This document shows positions 28,876 through 32,974 of a DNA stretch of 32,974 nt, in pieces. The DNA is from Planctomycetota bacterium (lineage in GTDB: Bacteria; Planctomycetota; B15-G4). The first letter of the stretch is position 1. Each line of letters opens with the position of its first letter. Under the pieces are notes generated by a model. It saw nothing but the letters and a program-made list of their open reading frames with translations, searched no databases and had not been told where the DNA came from. The stretch lies in contig JAJDEQ010000019.1 of the NCBI GenBank assembly GCA_029259695.1, positions 1 through 32,974 of the forward strand, in the 5' to 3' direction. A program made the position numbers and the translations under genes.

Positions 28876-31800
28876 ACTTGGAGCCAGGGCTCTACGAGCT
28901 GTTGATCACAGCCGGCCTCGAGACGCGGCTGCGGGCGCTCGGCGAAGCACTGACTCCTGAGCGAGTCGATCTGCATCCTGCAGAAGCACCTGATCGCATC
29001 GCCCTGCACCTTGGCCGCATCATCCAACGCGCGGTCGAGTCGATGCACGAGAAGGACCGGGTGGAGCAAAGCGTTGCCCTCGCTCGGAACCTGATCGAGC
29101 AGATCGAGGAACTCGTCGCGAATCGCGACGCTGCCGAAGATGCCCCGCTCGCCCCCGGCCAAGTGCTGCGTTCAATCCGCACACGTCGACCCGACGGATC
29201 CTCTCACTCGGTCGAGAGCCCACTCATCCCGCTCCTCGATACGACACTCCTCACCAACGCGCCCGGTGAGCCCCAGGTCGGACGCCAGATCCTGACGGAG
29301 ATTGAGTCGTCGAACAGCATCGACGTGCTCATGGCCTTCGTCAGGCACTCAGGAATCCGCCCGCTGCGGGACACGCTCCTTCGTCATTGCGAGCAGGGAC
29401 GACCGCTCCGGGTGCTGACAACGACCTACACCGGCTCCACCGAACGGCGCGCCCTGGACACGCTCGTCGAACTCGGCGCAGATGTTCGCGTCTCGTACGA
29501 CACCAGTTCGACCCGCCTCCACGCCAAAGCCTGGATCTTCAATCGGGTCTCCGAGTTCTCGACGGCGTACATCGGCTCGTCCAACCTGACCTACTCGGCT
29601 CAAGTCTCAGGCCTGGAGTGGAACGTCCGTGTCTCCGGCGCTCGCAACGCCGACGTCATCGACAAGATGCGAGCTGTCTTCGGTAGCTACTGGGAGAGTG
29701 GTGACTTCCTCCCGTTCGATCCCGAGGAGTTCGACAAGAGGACGGCGATCACCTCACCCGGCCCTCGAGTCTTCATCAGCCCGGTCGAGATCACGCCGAG
29801 GCCTTTCCAAGAGCGCCTGCTCGAGGAGATCGCGCTCTCGCGGCAACGCGACCATCATCGCAATCTCCTGGTCGCCGCGACGGGCACAGGCAAGACCGTC
29901 ATGGCCGCGCTCGACTACGCGCGCCTACGCACGACACTCCCGCGGGCGCGGCTGCTCTTCGTGGCCCACCGGAAGGAGATTCTCGACCAGAGCCACGCGA
30001 CGTTCCGCCACGCACTCCGCGAACCGAGCTTCGGCGAGCAATGGGTCGGAGGGCAACGACCCGTTCACTTCGACCACGTCTTCGCCTCGATTCAGAGCCT
30101 CACTGCATCGGGTCTCGACGCACTCCCACCCGACCACTTCGACGTCATCATCGTCGACGAGTTCCACCACGCCGCAGCGGACTCATACGGTCGCTTGTTG
30201 GAGCATGTGAAGCCGAAAGAACTCCTGGGGCTGACAGCGACGCCGGAGAGATCCGACGGCCTGCCCATCCTCCACTGGTTCGATGACCGCATCGCAGCCG
30301 AGCTCAGACTGTGGGATGCCATCGACCAGCACTACCTCTCGCCCTTCGTCTACTACGGGATCCACGACGGAATCGACCTTAGCGACGTTCCCTGGCGACG
30401 GGGCCGCGGGTACGACGTCGAAGGGCTCACCAACGTCCTCACCCAGTCGGACGCATGGGCCAAGCTGGTCATCAAGGAACTCGTCGACCGGGTCGACCAG
30501 CTCGACACGATGCGCGCACTTGGTTTCTGCGTCAGCGTAGAGCACGCACGATTCATGGCACGCGTATTCACCGAAGCCGGCATTGCTTCAGTGGCCGTCT
30601 GGGGCAACAGCCCCGCAGCCGACCGCGAGCGCGCGTTGAAGGATCTTGCCGAAGGACGCATCCGAGTCCTCTTCTCCGTTGACCTCTTCAACGAGGGCGT
30701 CGACGTCAAGACCGTCGACACAGTGCTGTTCTTGCGACCCACGGACAGCCCCATCCTGTTCCTCCAGCAGCTCGGACGCGGCCTGCGCCGCGCGGCGAAC
30801 AAGACGGTCTGCACTGCTCTCGATTTCGTCGGGCACCATCGGCGAGAGTTCCGCTTCGACCGCAAACTGCGCGCGCTCTTGGGAGGCAGCCGCAAGGACG
30901 TCGAACAACAGGTGAAGCAGGGATTCCCCTTCCTACCCGCTGGCTGCCACATGGAACTGGACCGGATCGCCTCCGAGATCGTTCTCAAGAGCATCCGAGA
31001 AGCAACGCCGACCCAGTGGACGCGAAGAGTCGAAGAACTCCGATCACTTGCATCGACGGGCGAGAAGCCGAGCCTCCACGCGTTCTTGGACCACAGCGGC
31101 CTCGAACTCGAGGACGTCTATCCGAAGAGCGGGAACGGCGGATGGTCCGACCTCTGCGATGCCGCGGGGCTCGATACGGCCGTCCCCGGGCCACACGAGG
31201 CCCCCATCCGCCGCGCTATCCGCAGACTGCTCCACATCGATGACGAAGTGCGACTGGCATCATTCCAAGCGCTCAGCGACCAGGGCCGTCCACCGCAAGC
31301 ACGTGCGATGAGTGAGCGGGACAAGCGCCTCGCGCGCATGCTCGTCTCCCAACTCGTCGGCACTGCAGCCCCCGCAGCATCAACGCTCCAACAGGGCCTC
31401 GATCTCCTTTGGCAACACCCGCAAGTGCTCTCTGAGTTGAGCGAACTACTCCACCTGCTGAGTGAGCGCATCGATCACATCCACTCTGCCCTGCCCCGCG
31501 AGGACGTCCCACTCCAAGTCCACGCCCGCTACACCAGGCTCGAGATCCTCGCCGCTTTCGGCGTGGGAACAGGAGCTCAGGTTGCGCAGTGGCGTGAGGG
31601 CGTCAAATGGGTGCCCGAGAGCGGGGCCGACCTATTCGCCTTCACGTTGGACAAGACGGGCGGCTCCTTCTCCCCCACGACGAGGTACCGCGACTACGCG
31701 ATCAGTCGCGAACTCATCCACTGGGAGAGCCAATCGATGACCCCGGCCGACAGCAAGACCGGCCGGCGCTACCAACAGCACGTTTCGCAGAAGAGTGACG

Positions 31801-31964
31801 TGATGTTGTTCGCAAGGCTCCGCCAGGACGATCGCGCGTTCTGGTTCTTGGGCCCAGCCACCTACGTCAGCCACGAGGGTGAGAAGCCCATGGCCATCAC
31901 CTGGAAGCTGGCGCACGCCTTGCCGGGAGACCTGTTTTCGCAATTCGCGGCGGCCGTGGCCTGA
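28872..31964 (+). CDS. PLD-like / superfamily 2 helicase / DUF3427 protein, probable defence
   Basis: This 1030-residue protein has three parts. The N-terminal helical segment (LEPGLYELLITAGLETRL) leads to a phospholipase D-like nuclease domain (about 115-275). Its half-motif is HAK (217-219), followed by GSSN (235-238); the usual Asp is Asn224, which I believe is common in this family. The DEAD/DEAH helicase (about 300-670) has Walker A ATGTGKT (336-342), Walker B DEFHH (429-433), TATPERSDG and arginine-finger motif QQLGRGLRR (632-640). The C-terminal part, including the last 250 or so residues, matches DUF3427. Such proteins are recurrent in phage-defence islands and are expected to process or degrade invading DNA. 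The ATG at 28872 starts the conserved region; only a distant GGAG (28856-28859) precedes it, and the open frame begins at 28758. A NUDIX partner often seen beside this family is absent; an HNH nuclease follows instead. Confidence 0.9.
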   Translation: MNLEPGLYELLITAGLETRLRALGEALTPERVDLHPAEAPDRIALHLGRIIQRAVESMHEKDRVEQSVALARNLIEQIEELVANRDAAEDAPLAPGQVLRSIRTRRPDGSSHSVESPLIPLLDTTLLTNAPGEPQVGRQILTEIESSNSIDVLMAFVRHSGIRPLRDTLLRHCEQGRPLRVLTTTYTGSTERRALDTLVELGADVRVSYDTSSTRLHAKAWIFNRVSEFSTAYIGSSNLTYSAQVSGLEWNVRVSGARNADVIDKMRAVFGSYWESGDFLPFDPEEFDKRTAITSPGPRVFISPVEITPRPFQERLLEEIALSRQRDHHRNLLVAATGTGKTVMAALDYARLRTTLPRARLLFVAHRKEILDQSHATFRHALREPSFGEQWVGGQRPVHFDHVFASIQSLTASGLDALPPDHFDVIIVDEFHHAAADSYGRLLEHVKPKELLGLTATPERSDGLPILHWFDDRIAAELRLWDAIDQHYLSPFVYYGIHDGIDLSDVPWRRGRGYDVEGLTNVLTQSDAWAKLVIKELVDRVDQLDTMRALGFCVSVEHARFMARVFTEAGIASVAVWGNSPAADRERALKDLAEGRIRVLFSVDLFNEGVDVKTVDTVLFLRPTDSPILFLQQLGRGLRRAANKTVCTALDFVGHHRREFRFDRKLRALLGGSRKDVEQQVKQGFPFLPAGCHMELDRIASEIVLKSIREATPTQWTRRVEELRSLASTGEKPSLHAFLDHSGLELEDVYPKSGNGGWSDLCDAAGLDTAVPGPHEAPIRRAIRRLLHIDDEVRLASFQALSDQGRPPQARAMSERDKRLARMLVSQLVGTAAPAASTLQQGLDLLWQHPQVLSELSELLHLLSERIDHIHSALPREDVPLQVHARYTRLEILAAFGVGTGAQVAQWREGVKWVPESGADLFAFTLDKTGGSFSPTTRYRDYAISRELIHWESQSMTPADSKTGRRYQQHVSQKSDVMLFARLRQDDRAFWFLGPATYVSHEGEKPMAITWKLAHALPGDLFSQFAAAVA

Positions 31965-32111
31965 AGCTTCGTGAAGGCAGAGCAGTCAGTCTCGCCCTCG
32001 ATCAAGAGCATTGGACGGTCACGCACTCCGACTCAGCCAAGACGAACAAGAGCTCACACTGAGCGTTAGCCGCGATACCCTCCAGGACACCTCGCCTCTC
32101 GACAAGTCATC

Positions 32112-32974
32112 ATGCGCGGCCTCGTCTCGCTAACAGATCGTCGCTGGTTCGACCACCTCTCGGCGCGCGCACGCGCACAAGGCGGCCGCCTCGACGAAGT
32201 GAACTTCTGGCGACCCAAGAGCCAACAGCGGCTACGGGTCATCGGCCCGGGGGCGCCGTTCTTCCTGCGGCTGAAGTCGCCGGTCAACGCTATCGCCGGC
32301 TACGGGTTCTTCGCCCACTGGCACCTCGTTCCATTCCTTGAGGCATGGTCGCTCTTCGGCGAGCAGAACGGTGCGCCGACACTCGCGGCTTTTCGCGACC
32401 AGATAACAAAGCTTAGGCGCAGCGACCCGATGGAACCGGGGCAGAAGCCACTCGGCTGCGTCATCCTGCGCGACGTCGTCTTCCTGAACGAAGACGAGTG
32501 GTTTCCCTGGGGTGAAGCCGAGAATTGGAGCCGGAACATCGTCAACGACAGCTCGTACGACTTAACAACCAACCCAGGCGCACGGCTTCTTACGCTGCTT
32601 GAGCGACACCGTCAGCGCCCCGATGATCTTGGAGCATCCTTCCAACTTGTGGAGTGCGACGACCGGACATGGCGTGATCGGGTCGTGCACGACCGCGAGG
32701 GTCAGAGCACCTTCAAGCTACGGCTGCTGGACACGTACGGGTCTCGTTGCGCCGTGACCGGCGAGCGGGTCGTACCGGTGTTGGACGCTGCTCACATCCA
32801 GCCGTACATGGGCCCCGCGAGCAACCACGTCCAGAATGGGCTGTTGCTGCGTACCGATCTGCACCGCCTTTACGACAGCGGCTACGTAACGGTCTCCACC
32901 GACTACTCGCTACGTGTCAGCGAGCGCATCCACGACGAGTGGGAGAACGGGCACGAGTACTACGAGATGGCCGG
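32112..32974 (+). CDS. HNH endonuclease with EVE/PUA-like N-terminal domain (3' end outside window)
   Basis: About 287 residues are visible and the frame is open at the right edge. The C-terminal HNH_2-type nuclease shows a YGSRCAVTGE turn, DAAHIQPY with His228, Asn242 in QNGLLL and His251 in DLHRLYD, so the ββα-metal active site is intact. The N-terminal half starts LTDRRWFDHLS and contains NFWRP, GAPFFLRLKSP and AIAGYGFFAHW, which resembles an EVE/PUA-type fold. Those folds read modified bases such as 5-methylcytosine or hydroxymethylcytosine, so a modification-dependent restriction enzyme is inferred. ATG 32112 matches the family's usual beginning; no strong Shine-Dalgarno is visible. It follows the DUF3427 helicase by 147 bases, a gap with nothing recognisable. 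Codon use includes more A/T-ending codons than neighbours, suggesting acquisition. Confidence 0.82.
   Translation, partial: MRGLVSLTDRRWFDHLSARARAQGGRLDEVNFWRPKSQQRLRVIGPGAPFFLRLKSPVNAIAGYGFFAHWHLVPFLEAWSLFGEQNGAPTLAAFRDQITKLRRSDPMEPGQKPLGCVILRDVVFLNEDEWFPWGEAENWSRNIVNDSSYDLTTNPGARLLTLLERHRQRPDDLGASFQLVECDDRTWRDRVVHDREGQSTFKLRLLDTYGSRCAVTGERVVPVLDAAHIQPYMGPASNHVQNGLLLRTDLHRLYDSGYVTVSTDYSLRVSERIHDEWENGHEYYEMA

Noticed and set aside
28872..31964. Calling the PLD half-motif inactive because Asp of HxK(x)4D is Asn224
   Set aside because: DUF3427-type helicases I can recall also lack that Asp while keeping HxK and GSxN, so the change appears to be family-typical rather than a defect.

Overview
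This is a very GC-rich bacterial window with strong G/C third-position bias, which also produces long spurious antisense frames. It most resembles a Planctomycetota chromosome. The evidence is secreted FG-GAP/VCBS proteins with a lineage-type C-terminal domain, two membrane Ser/Thr kinases with TolB-like and TPR regions, and a secreted TPR-CHAT protein. The phylum is an inference from gene content; no rRNA or marker gene is present. I saw no tRNA, rRNA, CRISPR array or insertion sequence.

Left part (1-5883), ion homeostasis and stress. The minus strand carries mnhA-mnhB-mnhC-mnhD of a multisubunit Na+/H+ antiporter (Mrp/Mnh). The genes are joined by ATGA or GTGA overlaps and mnhD runs off the left edge. 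Upstream on the same strand is nhaR, a LysR-type regulator. A palindrome with T-N11-A spacing lies between nhaR and mnhA, about 64 bases upstream of the start point of a recognisable promoter. Divergent from nhaR are a ribosome-hibernation factor (HPF/RaiA type) and a tandem universal stress protein. The arrangement suggests a sodium/alkali stress locus tied to translation arrest.

Middle part (5884-18518), signalling and surface proteins. It holds a HAMP membrane protein with a degenerate PP2C/SpoIIE phosphatase domain, a secreted right-handed beta-helix protein and a membrane-anchored SRPBCC protein. These are followed by a 1412-residue FG-GAP/VCBS protein, a Ser/Thr kinase with TolB-like and TPR regions, and a seven-repeat FG-GAP_2 propeller protein. 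The two propeller proteins share a C-terminal domain, and a decayed piece of a third copy lies near 19754.

Right-centre (18508-28667). It holds a lipoprotein-like zinc metallopeptidase on the minus strand, a TPR-CHAT caspase-like protein, a P-type cation ATPase, and a second kinase-TolB-TPR protein on the minus strand.

Right edge (28668-32974), probable defence island. A 1030-residue PLD-helicase-DUF3427 protein is followed by an HNH endonuclease, open at the window edge, whose N-terminal half looks like an EVE/PUA-type modified-base reader. Base composition here looks less GC-extreme than in the rest, consistent with horizontal transfer.
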